A stretch of 64,000 bases of DNA from Rallus limicola (lineage: Eukaryota > Chordata > Aves > Gruiformes > Rallidae). The notes beneath the pieces were generated by a model. That model saw nothing but the letters and a program-made list of their open reading frames with translations. It searched no databases and was not told where the DNA came from. Each line of letters begins with the position of its first letter. Position 1 is the stretch's first letter. Position numbers and translations under genes: made by a program. The stretch is taken from assembly GCA_022605955.1 (NCBI GenBank), contig JAKCOZ010000004.1:65284229-65348228 (forward strand), read 5' to 3'. Shown in pieces: positions 24,491-38,426 of the stretch.

Positions 24491-27400
24491 ATTTTAGTAT
24501 TCCTATCACTAAGAGCAAGTCCAGCATGCTCACTTTTTTCAAGAGTTAGTAAAGATCCATTCATGCCAGAATACAATCACTTGAAATAGGAACTGCTGCA
24601 AAAGGATTGCTTGGGCTCCGGAGATAAGAGTGGGAGGGGGAGAATTTGCCTTTTTGGAGAAGGTGCCAGGTATGCACATAACTGTCTAACTGTCACTAAA
24701 GTCTTACTCATATTTCCAGTCTTTCCAGTAATACTGCTAGGTCTTCACATGTTTCTAATGCTGAGAAACAGCAAATGAGTGACCAAAATACAAACTGCAG
24801 CAGTGAACAATAACTCCACCTTATATTAGAGACTGTGTAAAAAAATGTGGCACTGTGACCTCATTTATTTTCCAGAAGTAAAAAGAAATGGCTATTTAAA
24901 ATAATGAAAACATTTTGTTGTTGTTGCTTTGGAATTTATTGTACGGAATTTAAGAGTAAATTATCTATAGCACTATTAAACACAAAGAAACATTTATTTT
25001 AGTGTCTACTTATCCGATCCCTCTTTCCTGTGTTTGGTTAAATGAGGCACCAAAAAGAAATAGTCAATCCTACCAACAGCAGTAGAAAGTTAAATGTATC
25101 CATTAATTAGTTTTATGACCTGATGAGCATAGATACCAGCACTGATTAGCTGATCACCTCAGGTGTGCTTGTTAGGTTTATAATTAAGGAAATCAAATAA
25201 CACAGTTGGTATTTGGGAAGCTGGGAAAGCCGATACAACCTGGCAAAATCAATAGTGCTAAATTTGCACCTCTATTCCCTAGTGGCAGTAGGTGGGCATT
25301 TGATTAAAGCCAGTTATATTAGTCAGACAGATCTGCTGCACCAGTGACAGTAAAAGTCAGAACTTTATTTCTGAAGTTATGCTGGATTCCACAAATCACT
25401 GTGTGGAGTCAGTAGCAAAAATACATGTAATGAAGATGATGATAATTCCAGTGCTTCTGATTGACAAGCACCTGTCTACAGTAAGGGGTTTTGTTACTTA
25501 GATGTCAACAACCATTTTAAAGGATATTGCTCCACTGAGTTCTGTCATGTTTAAGAGTTTATGCTGACAGCTCAGTTCCCATGCAGAAAAAAAGAGATGG
25601 CATGCTATGGCAGAAACAAAGTAAGAATAATGAACATCTGTATCAGTTAAACCAAAAAGTCTCATGATGAAGATCTGGGATTCTAATGATGACAATGCTG
25701 CTACTGAACATGAAAATGTATACAGCCATTTAATCCCCATGACTACTGCAACAGGCAGAAAGAACTATGTCCCTGAATATCTCTGATGAATATTAGCAAT
25801 GAAAAAGAATGTGAGCTGTAAGGGAAAAAAAAAGATTCACCAAGAGTAAAAAAAAAAAGAATAGAAAGTAATGACTGATGAGCATTTTATACATACACCA
25901 AAGAAGAGATTTCTGAATGACAAGTGAAAATGACACGGCCTGAATTATCGTATGACAGAGGCTTAGGATAAATAAAACAGTTAAAACCTCCTAAAAAAAT
26001 GTTCAGAGACATTTAAAGAATGATAGGGATGACATCTCAGCTTAATGACCTTATTCTTCAGCAAAAACTGCGTGAAAATGGAATTCTTATGTGGTTTTCC
26101 CTGTACTGCAGTGAATAAAGCTAGCTGTAAAAAATTAGGTGCATAGAATCTAAATGCATAATAAACCCAAAATTATTCTTCTTGTGAGACAGATGGAGGA
26201 ACAGAAAAAGAATGCCAATTCTATGTCGATTTTGTTTGTTTTCTTTCATTTCTCAATATATACTTTAATAAAATCTTGTTTGGCTTTATGGTTGGGGGTT
26301 GGTTGTTGCATTTTAATGTGGATAGTGTTATAATTTGTTTTACATTGCTGGATAATGTTTAAGTTTGGTCCTTAATGGTCATTTCCTTCCCAGAATTGCT
26401 GCTGAAAGCTTGGTTTGTTACCACTCAAGAAATAAGCAGCTGTCTCTGACCCTCCAAAAGACACTGGTAGTAAACCAGCTTCTAGAAAGTGGAAGGTATT
26501 TGGTATGCAGTTTAAAACAAGAATGACATCCTGCCTTTTTATGCACAATGCTTTAAATGAGTCAAGTTCAGACAACTGCCACCAGTAGGGAGAATGACAT
26601 CCAAAGGTAAGGAACATTTTAGTTACTCTTCTTCCACCACTGAAACCTCAGTGACGGCTGAGGCTACCGCACCAGATGAACCAGAGAAGTAAAGGTCAAA
26701 CCCAACACCTTGACTGCACACAGGCACAAACCAGGGAACAGACTGTCACAGTATGATGCCTCTGTGTCAAGAAAAGTTAATGTTTGGAACTTCTCTGTTT
26801 TAGCAGCACCTATGTAATCTCAACAGACTTTAAGACATTTCACAGTAATTTTCTCTTTTCACAATTTAAAATCATGGTATATTGACTTAAGCCAATATAA
26901 CAATATTGCTGGGTTGTTTTTTTTTTCCTGTTTTCACAGAACTAAACTTAACAAGGAGTTTTTAATGTTGCCATGGAAATATTAGACAATGCATCCAGAA
27001 GATCTTTTAGCATTTTTGTTTGTTTGCCTTTTGCAGAAGAAAGCATTCCAAGACAAAAAGCAACAATATCTCCACCTAACGAGAAAAACCTCTCCATTAA
27101 ATTTGCTCTTCCTATTGAAGAAACAAAATGTGTAATTTACTTTAAAAATAAACATTATTAGAATCAGTCACACAGAACCTAATGTGCAATATAAAAATCA
27201 TACTGAAAATAAAACCCAAATATTGACTTGTAATTTTCACTTGCAATGTCTAGCACAATACTGTAGACTTTTAGGCCAGCAATTATGGAATAGCCATTGC
27301 TTACAACAGACCACAGGCTTAGGTATCAGTCTGGGTTGAGCTTTGTCTGGACCAGTCTTGGCCTGTCTAGGGTTTTGTTTTAGCATGTAACAGAAATTAC

Positions 27401-30378
27401 ACAATGACCAGGACACTACTACTTACTACTTTTTTTAATGCTTTTACAGAGATTCATACAAAATAGCTCTTATTACTTTGTATATATAGCAACTAATAAA
27501 TAGCTAGAACATGTAGTTATGCTACGTGCAACAACTTACCTATGACCCTACTATGAAATAAAGAAGCATGAACCTGTGATGATAGTGGAAGCCTTGGAAG
27601 TACAGACACAGAAGACACTAGAGGCCACTTGGCAATAAGTAGCAATGGCCATCAATTACTGGCCAGTAACACAACCTTCAGAGCCGAGGGAAAAAAAACA
27701 GTTTAGGGGTGACAGAGCAAAGAACAAACATGTAAATTACACTCAATAGTGTAAATTTGGATGTAACACTGACTTGAAGACCAATGGAGAAAGAGACAGG
27801 TGGAGTCTGCTTCAGCAAACAAAAATGATGCCAAATGGATCCTAGAGTGAGGCAGAAGACTTCACCATCATCATACTCCTCACACACAGAGCCAGGGAGG
27901 GACTTGTGAAGCCAATGGCTTGCTGTATGACCCAGAGGGATAGTAGATTGAGCATAACATCACAGACAAGGGTAGATACTTGAAAAACTGTGTTGGCACT
28001 GTTTTAACTGTATGTAATTTGAACTATAAGCATTTTATGCATTTATAGCTTTCACACTTGGCTGCATTTAAATATATTTCATTTGATGGAATGTATCTTC
28101 CCAGAAAAGTATGTCATATAGTACAATTCTAAGCTCTCATTATTCAACACTGGCGAATTTTCAGTTTCAGAGGAACAATGAAAATGTCACATAGTGCTGG
28201 GCCCAATCCCAACACTTGCAACAACGCCTCATGACAGGGTTTCTCTTGATAACTGTATAGTCATAGGTTACTCATTATCCAGTTCATTAGTCCACTAAAT
28301 GCATACTTTGTCAATATTGCCTAGCACCAATTTTGTAATTAAGATACAATATGAAACACAGTGAAATTACTTAGAAAAAATGAAAGAATGCTACATGCAA
28401 GCAGCTCCTTCTGTTAATCAAATCTGTAAAGGAATGCTATCAAGTTCAAATGACATGACCTATTTTCTATAAACCCAGTGACACACATTACTTCATTTTT
28501 AAATAACTCATTATTAAAGCATCTCTAATTTTTCTTTCAAGGATAAAGTCTCTTATTTAGTCATGTCACAAGACATCAATTTTAGTTTTCTGGAATTTAT
28601 CCACTATTCCAAGTTTTCTTAAGAATACACATCAGCTAGTCAGGCATTTCTTCAATCATGGCTTCTGGGACTCTATCCAGACCTGGTGAATTCAGAATCA
28701 TCTGTCACAGCAGATGTTTTTAACCTTCTTGGCTACTAATGGAAAATACTTTTTTACCCTCTCATGAAATAAGTCCTTTATTGCACTTCTTCCGAAATGC
28801 AAGAAAGAACCACTCAGTGAGAATCACCAGTGAGCAATGTGGAGTGTTCATATTGCTTGACTATTTTTTCACATCCTTAAAAAAGTTACTATTGTTAGCA
28901 CAGTTGTCATGGATCTTTCCCTAATGTTTGTTGCCTTCAACTGCTTTCACCACTCCCTCCCCCCAACTCCCCCCAAATTCTAACAAGCAGGTTTTGGTAT
29001 CTATTTATTATTTCATGTGTTCTATAGTGTATTTTATTTCTAACTTTCACTTTACCAGTGAGTGGGCTCACGTTAACTATGGGATCAAATAATTTTGGTC
29101 CTCTAGTAAACTTTCATCAGTTACTTCTGATTAATGAAAAACAGTCATTTGTTTTCCAGACTGTATATAATCATGCTGACTAGTCTTGATTCAGCTCAGG
29201 TAATTAATTTATTTTTATCTGCTATAATGATGACCACAATAGAGAAACAGCATGCTGGCTGCAGAAGGCTTCATGTTAGAATACAGTCATCTATAACATT
29301 TAAAAGAACTAAAGGATGATTTTGTAAGGGCTGTGTGATACCTCTAATATGTGTTCAATGACTACAGCATTACTGATAATAACCTGATTTTCGCAATCTT
29401 CTGGACTATGTTGTTTAGCATGGTGATGTTTCTTCAGTATATCCTATTACCTCTCTCACCTATTTTGTTCTTCTAAGTGGGTGATAACCTTTGATTTTTA
29501 TGTTCTAATCATGCAAATCAACCCATCAACTTTTAGGAATGCCAGTTACATCAAATTTCTTCTAATCAATGAGAATTTCCAATTCCTCCTGCTTATTGCC
29601 TTCAGGCAGTAGCACATAGCAGTTGAAAAAAATATATCCTTTCCACATCTGTTGACCTTGATCACAACATCCTGAGGTTGTGTCTATACCACATTTGCAT
29701 TCTTACTAAGTTTCCTTTTTTTATTTTTGTGTTAATAGCCTCAGTTTCTCCAGCTAATCTCCAGTTGAGATGATTATCACCTTTTTTCCTGGGAGAAGTA
29801 AACTGCCATATTTATAAATCAAACCATGTCAGGATAAATGTTCTACAAACTGAAACCTTCCCTTTCATGCCATCCATGCAAACAGTGGTCCCCTTTAGTA
29901 TCTGTTGCCTTTTCAGTGCTATTAGAATGACTCTAAGAAGATTATGTGGGCTTTTGTCTTCTGTCCCCCGTCAAGATAACTGAAGTTTCCTAAACTGCTT
30001 AGGTCCACAGGAATGTCACGTAACCAATTTCAATGTGCATCATAATTACTAAATCTGATGCATCCTGTGTCTTGTCTTTTCAACAGTCATCAGCAGTGAT
30101 GGCATGTACTCCTGGGGTATTTGAACTCTTTTTGTAGCTGCTCATTTCATGCAAAAAGAATTCTAGTTAAAAATATCCGATAGGCTTTTGTTCTCCTCCT
30201 CTAGAAACAAGGGATGAGCTGCTGATCATTCAATGATTTGACACTTGTAGATGAAAGGGAATGTCCTTCCAAGGAAGCACACTATCTAAAATATTAATAC
30301 CTCATATTATAATGCAAACAATTGGGACTTCAGAAGTATTAGTCATTACTGATAGATGCATACTCATAGAAATAAAAA
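24491..30378. other. Intergenic sequence, no gene seen
   Basis: No confident gene or transposon. The 28.5-30.2 kb part reads like a very old, unassignable repeat. A compact non-repetitive block at about 25,110-25,340 contains E-box (CAGGTG) and homeodomain-type ATTA motifs and is listed under findings. Confidence 0.45.
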
Positions 30379-30583
30379 TCACAGAATTACAAGGTTGGAA
30401 AAGACCTTTAAGATCATCAAGTTCAACCATTCCTGTCCTATGTTAAACCATATCCTCAAGTACTTGATCTACCCTTTCTTCACATCCAGGGATGGTGATT
30501 CAACCCCCTCCCTGGGCAGCCTGTTCCAGGCCCTGACAGCTCTTTTAGTAAAAGGTTTTTTCCTAACATCTAATCTGAACCTG
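30379..30583 (-). repeat. CR1 LINE 3' fragment
   Basis: Antisense tail ACAGAATTACAAGGTTGGAA, then GACCTTTAAGATCATCAAG, then CTCCCTGGGCAGCCTGTTCC, and TTTTTTCCTAACATCTAATC. It is a 5'-truncated copy. Confidence 0.95.
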
Positions 30584-31838
30584 AAGTAATTAATTTGTGG
30601 AGAGATACAAGAATGTATTTAAGGAATTGCACTGTAGTGTTAGGGAGCTTATGTGCTGGAGGTGTAAGAAACCATCCCTCTTCTAGTATCTTAAACACCA
30701 CATAGCTTATCTTTGGCTGATAGACATTTATGGCATGATACTAGCTAGGATCTAACAGGGTGAGGCCATTATTGCAGATGTCTCTCAAGGGGCCAGAGTC
30801 ACAAGGAAATTGTAGCTGAAGGTAACAAATTAAGGGACAGCCCTCCAGGTCTGCCCTGCCTTACCCTTAGTCTGTAAAGCTCAATGGGGTAACTGCACAA
30901 GGTTATGAGACTGGAAGTATACAGCTTGTTATGCACAGAAAGTTTAAACAGAATTCTTAGGAACATATAGGTCATGTTCAACTCTTTTTACTTATGTAAT
31001 TCTCACATAAGCAATGTGTAATACAGTACTCCTATGCCAGAGTGCAAAATGTAAATTTGGCATCACAGTCCCTGAAGCAGCTTTGTCACCAGTATAATCT
31101 ATGATCACTCATTGTTCCACATTAAAATATCAAACCTGTCTGATCAGATGACAGAATAAATGATAAGAAACCAGCAGGGTGGAGGGGGGCAGCACAGCAA
31201 ATCTAATAGCCTGACAGAAGTGAGGCTGTTGCACATCCATGCTTCCAGATCCAACCAGCAGCAAGGCTGAGAATACATTCCTAGTGCTGTGGCACACGCC
31301 CACAGAACCAGGTATACACCACATATATACAGATACACATGGCTGGCCACACAGATCAATAGACACACACAGACAAACAGCAGCAATAGTCTCATCCTGG
31401 CTGAGCAGGATTAAGGTCTCTTAGCATGAAATATTATGTACATATGTATAACATGGGTCCCTCCAGCAACTAGGGTCAGACACCATCTGCCTGGCAGCTG
31501 CCCTTAGATCTCAGTCACTGGCACCTGGACAACTGAGCCCCCAAAGCCACAGCCCCACTCCAGCCACTGATACAGACCCCTTCATGCATATGACTCCCCT
31601 GGTCCCCAGTACCCAGCTCCTCCCTTGGTCTCATCCTGAAAGGCACACCTGGTTCCTCAGTCATTGCGCCTACTCCTTCAGCTGGTCCAGCTTGCTCTTC
31701 ACTAGTTGCCCCACACTCACTGGCATCACAGACACATCCATGCGTAACATCAAGGCCCTTAACCAGGAAAAAAGTTAGGAAATGGATTTTGATATGGAGA
31801 GGACAGACTGCACTAATCAAGCATAGGACATGGCCAGA
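30584..31838. other. Intergenic sequence, no gene seen
   Basis: No exon found. The 31,130-31,800 part is relatively GC-rich with CA-rich and CACAGCC-type runs, and could be an unrecognised LTR or repeat. Confidence 0.4.
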
Positions 31839-32434
31839 TGTTGTGGTTCAACCCAGCAGGCAGCTAAAACAACCACACAGCCATTCATTCACCCCCTCCT
31901 CCCAGGTAGTAGGATGAGAGAAAGAACTGAAAAAAGAAACTTATGGGATGAGAGAATGAGTTTAATAGGACAGGAAAGGAATATAACCACAGCAACAACA
32001 ATAATAAAAGTTAATATTACAATAACATAACGAATAGAATAACATAATATAAGATAACATCTAATATATAATAAAAGATGAATATCATAATTGCTCACTA
32101 ACTGCTGATGCCCAGCTAGTTCCCAAGCCACATCCCTCCTTGCCTAACTCCCTCCATCTTATATACCAAGAATGATGTCATATGGTATGGAATATCTCTT
32201 TGGCCAGTTTGGGTCAGTTGCCCTGGCTGTGCCCCTTCTCAGATTTTTGTAAACCTCCTGCAGAAGGCTCATGCCTCCTCTCTGGCAGGGCTTAGGAAGC
32301 TGAAAAGTCCTTGACTTAATTGCTCATTAACAAGGATACATCACTTATCAACATTATTTTCATACTAAATCCAAAAATACAGCATTACACCAGCTGCTAG
32401 GAAGATTAACTCTACTCCACCTGAAACCAGGACA
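31839..32434 (-). mobile_element. ERVK-type LTR, antisense, with 5-bp target duplication
   Basis: The + strand reads TGTTGTGGTTCAACCC at the left and GAAACCAGGACA at the right. The LTR itself therefore runs on the minus strand from TGTCCTGGTTTC to CCACAACA, the hallmark of the widespread avian ERVK-like LTR. The flanks are both CCAGA (31,834-31,838 and 32,435-32,439), a direct 5-bp duplication that fixes the ends. On the minus strand there is a TATATAAG box (about 32,158-32,165) and an ATTAAA signal (31,961-31,966). The length of 596 bp with no internal sequence indicates a solo LTR made by recombination. Confidence 0.93.
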
Positions 32435-32439
32435 CCAGA

Positions 32440-35087
32440 CAAAGGTACCAACCTTGTTTACCTACAACTGGGCCCCATCCCTCTATTTTCCTGTGATTTT
32501 TCCTTCCCAAATGACCTAAATTCATGTCTTTCCCTGCTATCTTTCCTTTCTTCCCTGAAGATAACATTAGTTAGTCCTGCACTACCTCAAAATACTCTTC
32601 CCTCTGCAGGCAATAACATGTCTCATACTCCTATGGAGTTACCACCCTCCATCTGAAAGGTGCTTTGGAGACTCATCTTGATGTGCATCACTGTGGCCCA
32701 CGGCTATGCCTCTCCTGGGGTCCCCTGGCAGGGGACTGGGCAGTGTCCTCCAGGTCCATAATTCAGGTAGCCCCGCCAACCACTGTGTCTCTGCACTCCC
32801 TTCTGTGTGTGCAGACAAGTTTTCTTCCACATAACCTAAAAGAAACACGTGAGCCATATGACAAAAAGCATCATATGCCTCCAGTCAAACTATTAACATT
32901 TTAAATAAAACCACTCTGTCAAAGGGTCTTTCTGTTCAGTTCACATGACAATGGTCTCAAATACACATAATTGGTTCCCTGAACACTCTTCAAAAGGGAA
33001 AAGGGACACGACAATCACATCAAAAGGATAATCATACTTATTATGTGTGTTAAAGGACACCTGGACAATTCTTCAGAATCCTTTATGAGGTATAAAGACA
33101 TAATCTCAGCAGGAACATCGCAGCATCTTTTTCAATAGAAGTACTTTAAAGTCTTTTGGTTAATACAATTCCACCGAACAAATAGGTGAAGAACTGTGAT
33201 GTCCATTACAAAAGACTTACTATTCAAAACTCTGTTTATTGATTACTTTATGCCAACCTGAGTCACAGGTGAACACACCAGCTTTAGCAATTTACAAAAT
33301 GAGATGTTACTCATCTCATTCTGGGACAGCTCTGTCCTTTGGTGTCCTCAGGCAGCACTTTTCTAAGTATCTCCCAACTTCACTCTGTTTTTCCTTTTCA
33401 CTGAAAATTCCCTTTCAAAACAGGGCAAATATTGATGTTTGCATCTGATTACACATGCTGGAATGTTCTCTCCTTTTTTTTAATAGCTTTTGAAACTATT
33501 TTCCTGAAGTCACTCTCCAAGTTAGTGACTAGGCAGGAGTTAAAAAGTCCTAGCTGGAAAATTACTCTTTTCTGCCTCTGGTAGGAACAGCTTCCACCTT
33601 CCCTGAAGTATGAGACACAAATTCCTGTCATGCTATCCTGCCTTGTGTCAGCAGAGCTTTCAACAACATTTTCATAGGCCTCAAAACTTCTAATATAGAA
33701 CTGTACATGATAATCTGGATACAACCACAAAATAGTTTTTAAATAAAAACTTGCATAAAATCCTGAGAGTTTCTTTTTGTTTAGCTGTGCGCACAGACAC
33801 ATCAGCAGTTTGTCTAAGCAGTGATCCACTAAGCTACAACAGACCTTTGCCAGTTTCTCACAGCTACCAACCCCTTTCACATTAATTTCTGAAGTAAACC
33901 CCATGAAGAAAATCTAATCTTTAAGGGTGACATGAGCCAGTCACAAACATCTAGCAGCATTACTGGCAACAGCCTAGCACCTGGCATCTCCCTTTCAGCA
34001 GAGCTCACAGGGATATCCAGCATCCTGCTGGAAGGCTGTAGGACTTGGAAGGTGCAAGCAGAAAACTGAGTTGAGATGACATTTGCAACTGTAGCTGACT
34101 GAGCAAATTCTGACTGTGTCCCAGTTTCAGAATCTGGCAAGAATACCATTGCTCCTCTTGCTATTTGATCACTCAAATATTGTTATTAGTTAAAAAGCAA
34201 AAATTAATTTTTGTCTGTCTGGCAAGAAGAGAAACCTGTTCTTTCTTGTGAAAATTTTGCTGGTATTCTAGCTGAATACCATCTGGTCTAAATATTGCCT
34301 TCAGACCACAAAAACTACAATAAAACCATCTTGCTTTTGATGAATGCATCATACTGGAAACATAGTACTTATATTCAGAGATAAGTAATACAGAACACCA
34401 GATCTCAGCTGCTGCTATGAGCTTACCAGCATTCTCAGCTTAAAATGAACAAGTTTCAACAATGTAAGGGAGAGCTGTAATGATGTTGCATTTCCAGTAA
34501 TTTTTTTTCAAAACCCACATAAATCAATCCTATTACTCTTTCTTCAGCATTAGCCAATGTTTAGAGATAAGATCATGATACTTCAAACAAACTACTTTCT
34601 TCAGCAGCTCTGACAATTTAAATAACACAAATCACTACAGTAATATATTTGAGTTTGAGAAACAATTCTGACACTTGTTTTATGTGCCATCAGGGCATAC
34701 AAAAATATGGAGACAGACCAAACATAAGGTGACTGGTAAGGTCAGCCCACCAGGTTCCAAATATGGCTTTACAATCAGTATCACCCTAAACAGGTGTGAA
34801 GAGCAGCCTATTCACCATGATGATTCAACACTTCAGCACCACACTGAATTAACATATATAAATATTATTAATGCACAATCTTTCAAAATCACTAACAAAA
34901 GAATAAGAAACAAGAAATAGGTCACCATATACACACCTCAGACCAAAATAATCAGGTCTCACTCCCAACTACACGTAGTTCCTATAAATAATTTTAAAAT
35001 GTAAACTAAAAAACTATGGAACATAAGATTCCTTTCTAGCCTTCTTTCTGGTCTTAAATGCTTCTAATAGTTCTATGAGTAGCATTC
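32440..35087. other. Intergenic sequence, no gene supported
   Basis: It contains a 151-codon open frame on the minus strand (33,449-33,904) with no recognisable family, splice context or upstream promoter. See findings. No transposon was recognised. Confidence 0.45.
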
Positions 35088-35440
35088 CTCAGGGGTTTAT
35101 ATTCAGACTGGCGATGTTTAACACCAGTGCACCCTTAGCAAGTTGGCCAATGACACCAAGCTGTGTTGTGCAGTTGAGATGCTGGAGGGAAGGGGTGCCA
35201 TCCAGACAGACCACAACAGGCTAAAGAGGTGTGCCCATGCCAACTGCATGAAGATTCAACAATACCAAGTGCAAAATCCTGCACGTGGGTCAGTGCAATC
35301 CCAAGCACGACTACAGGCTGGCTGAAGAATGCATAGAGAGGAGCCCTGAGAAGGGCTTGGGGATGTTGGTGGATGGCAAGTTCAACATGAGCTGGCAGTG
35401 TGCACAAGAGGGTCCTTCCAACCCAAATCATTGTAGGATT
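35088..35440 (+). repeat. CR1 LINE fragment with internal deletion
   Basis: It begins CCTCAGGGGTTTATATTCAG and includes AGCAAGTTGGCCAATGACAC and CAAGCTGTGTTGTGC, followed by the GGGCTTGGGGATGTTGGTGG block. These are mid-to-late ORF2 (FADDTKL-like region onward). At about 35,408 the sequence jumps from the CAVCAQE-like position straight into GGTCCTTCCAACCCAAATCA, the 3' tail. The rest of ORF2 and most of the 3' region are missing. Confidence 0.9.
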
Positions 35441-38426
35441 ATGCAGTTTATGAGTCTTTACCCAAAAATTATCCATCATCTCTCTCTGTCAAGATACTAC
35501 CATATCATCACTTAGGTAAGCTAAGAGTTCTCAAACCTGTGTATATCTGTCACCATCACAGCTTTAAGCATATATTGGCAATGTGCTGTGAAGTTTTACT
35601 CTATCCATTAATATATTTAAACAGTAGTATATGGGGATTTTCATAAAAAATATTTCATGTTCAGAATGAAAAGATGTTTCCATTTATTTCACTTTTTCCA
35701 TTCTTTAATACATCAAATGGCAAATATGTTAGTGCAAATTCAGAAAAAGTGACACAGTCATCTTGATATTATGCAGACATGGACCAGACTAGACACATGA
35801 CAAGTATAGAAATACTGTGGATAAACAACACCCTTAAAATTATTCTCTAAATCAATACTGGTAAATCTTTTAAAGTATTTCTGATGTTTCGAAGACCAGG
35901 TTCCTCATTGGATATTAGAATATGTCTTTTCCATTACACTTTGCTGTATTTATTTTAAAAAGCAAATAAAAGGTCATCATTTTCTGAAAGAAAAAGATTA
36001 ATGCATTCCTTGTTCAACTATTAAACATTAGAAGTCATTAATGATGAGATGGTTAAATCTGACAGTATAAAAAATGTAGCAGGAATTTTACAACTGTTTA
36101 GGCTTAACAGCTGAAACAAAATGTGCCCACTGCCACTCCAGAATCCTGTTATATTACGAGAACTTGTGATGTTTGTATACTCTTTATCTATACATATGAA
36201 GCAATTAATACTGTTGCATTTCTAAATAAATTTAAGAAACTACAAATAAGCAATAAGAAACATTTTCTGTTCTAGCTCCATTGATATTCACCAGCACAGA
36301 AGGAATACCACACTTCTTAATTAACCTGAAAAACCCTGGACAAAAATGTAAGATTGGTCTGAAAAAATCACTATGTTAAAGAAGAGCAACTGGGTGTTAA
36401 ATCTAGGTACATTCATATCCGGTAGAAGATAATATGAATAGATTGAAGTCAGAGAGCATTGCAGAAGAACCAGTAATAATGGAGAAGATACAACCCCTTT
36501 ATGTAGCCTGCATTACATTAAAAAAGGCCCAGGTCTCAAAGAACAAATCTGAATTATGAATTTTTATGCAGCAGTGGCTACATAATTTCTTATGCATATT
36601 TCCCTCAGCAGAATTTTCTTGATAGGCTGCATATTAAGTTTTGAGAACTCACAGACCACTCACAATGTCCATGCTACTTCGAAACGAAGCATTAAAAGCC
36701 ATGGGAACAAAATGGCTCTAAAAAATTACAGCTCATTTGAATGACAGCATCTCTGACGCTCCGGGTTTTGCTGGCATTGCAGTTGTGGTCCTGCACAATA
36801 TGATTACTTTGTAATCATGGTCAATAGAGATTTTGGATGTTTTCTGAGGAAGCTGCATTATCCTCACATAATAACATTGATTTAAAATTCTTCTACTGTT
36901 GGCAACAGTGGCATCTGCAGTGAACAGTTTAGTTCTGAAAGCCTGATACTGTCATCACAGCAGAGATCAACAGTGAGTCAAGGATAAGCATCAGATTCAT
37001 CTCACAACTTCAACAGAGGCTAAATTTGTTGAGTTTTTTGGAACACAGCTATTCAGTAAGTTATTCTGTTGTCAGAAGTAAAGACAAGGTCATTCTAATT
37101 ACTAGTACATTTCTTCACTGAATCCAAAGTACACTTCAACTAAACACAAAATTTAATAGTTAATATATTAAGTTTTAGTTGTTAAAAAGAAGCAAAAGAG
37201 TCAGTTCAGTAACCCATAAATTACATTGTATTTGCAGATAGTAATTCAAGTGTGACCAGCTGGCAGTAGGTACAATGAGCATAAACTACAGATCAGGTTG
37301 TGGGATTACCCATTGTTCTCCACCTGAAAAGCCCTTGTTTAACCCTGAATGCAATAGTGCCTTGCTAAGGAACACATAAAGAGAGAAATACAGAAGCAAG
37401 CTCACTCATGCAAAATTATGGTATTTTGCAAACTTAAAATCAGGTATGTTTCTGGGATTCCAGATTGTACAATTCTGTGCCTACTTCACTGACACCTTTT
37501 TCAAAAATTTGAGTTAGAACTTCTTACATGGCCATGCTGGAACATGAAACATGAACACAGAAACAACAGACTTTTTCACTCCTTTTTATTGGACCTCCAA
37601 AAGGCATAACAAACAAAGGACAAGACATAGCATACTGCAGATTTAGATAGTAAAGAACACTGAAATGCTGCTAAAGATCTGGTACTATATGAAAGAGAAT
37701 AAACAATAGAAGATTTAAGACATGGACATAAATAAATATGTTTAAAAAGTGCCCCATGCCCACCCCTCCCCCCCGCCCCCAGGAACAACTATCTCAAGCT
37801 CATCTTGTAATCTACATTTCTCTCTATTTTAGTCCATAAGTAGGGGTGAAATTGTACTCACCTTGCATATCTCTCTTTAGCTAATTTAAGGCATTACATT
37901 GATACAGACACATCTACAAGCCAGATGATCATTCTATACTCCATTTACTGATAACTGAGAAGCACTGGCACTCTTACAGTATGATTCATGTGATATTAGG
38001 GCAAGATAGACAGAACTTGCATCCTTCCACTGATTCTTAAACATGCAGAAGACAAACACAGACACAAATTTCTGTATGGCAGGACTGTAAAATGTTTAAG
38101 ACAAAGTCCCCTCCATAAATATTTTTAATCACTTCTGTATCACTTCAGTGCAGATTTTTTCCCCCTGAGGTACAGTCTATGTTAAACCATCTGAATTTGA
38201 TAAAAATAATTCCATGCGATATCTTGCACTTCTGGTCCACTAAAAACCTAGAAGATAATGTCCTTATTGGAAATCATTACCTTACACGTACATTCAGCAG
38301 TAATACAACTGAGGACACAGGTCACTCAGTTAAAAAGCTTGCTTTTAAAATTATTTAAAATTTGGAACAGTAGTAGGTTAACATGCACAACATTTCGTGC
38401 ATTTAAAGGCTTTGAAAGCCAGGTCA
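35441..38426. other. Intergenic AT-rich sequence, no gene seen
   Basis: No exon or transposon recognised. A non-repetitive block near 36,700-36,990 is a candidate conserved non-coding element (see findings). Confidence 0.45.
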
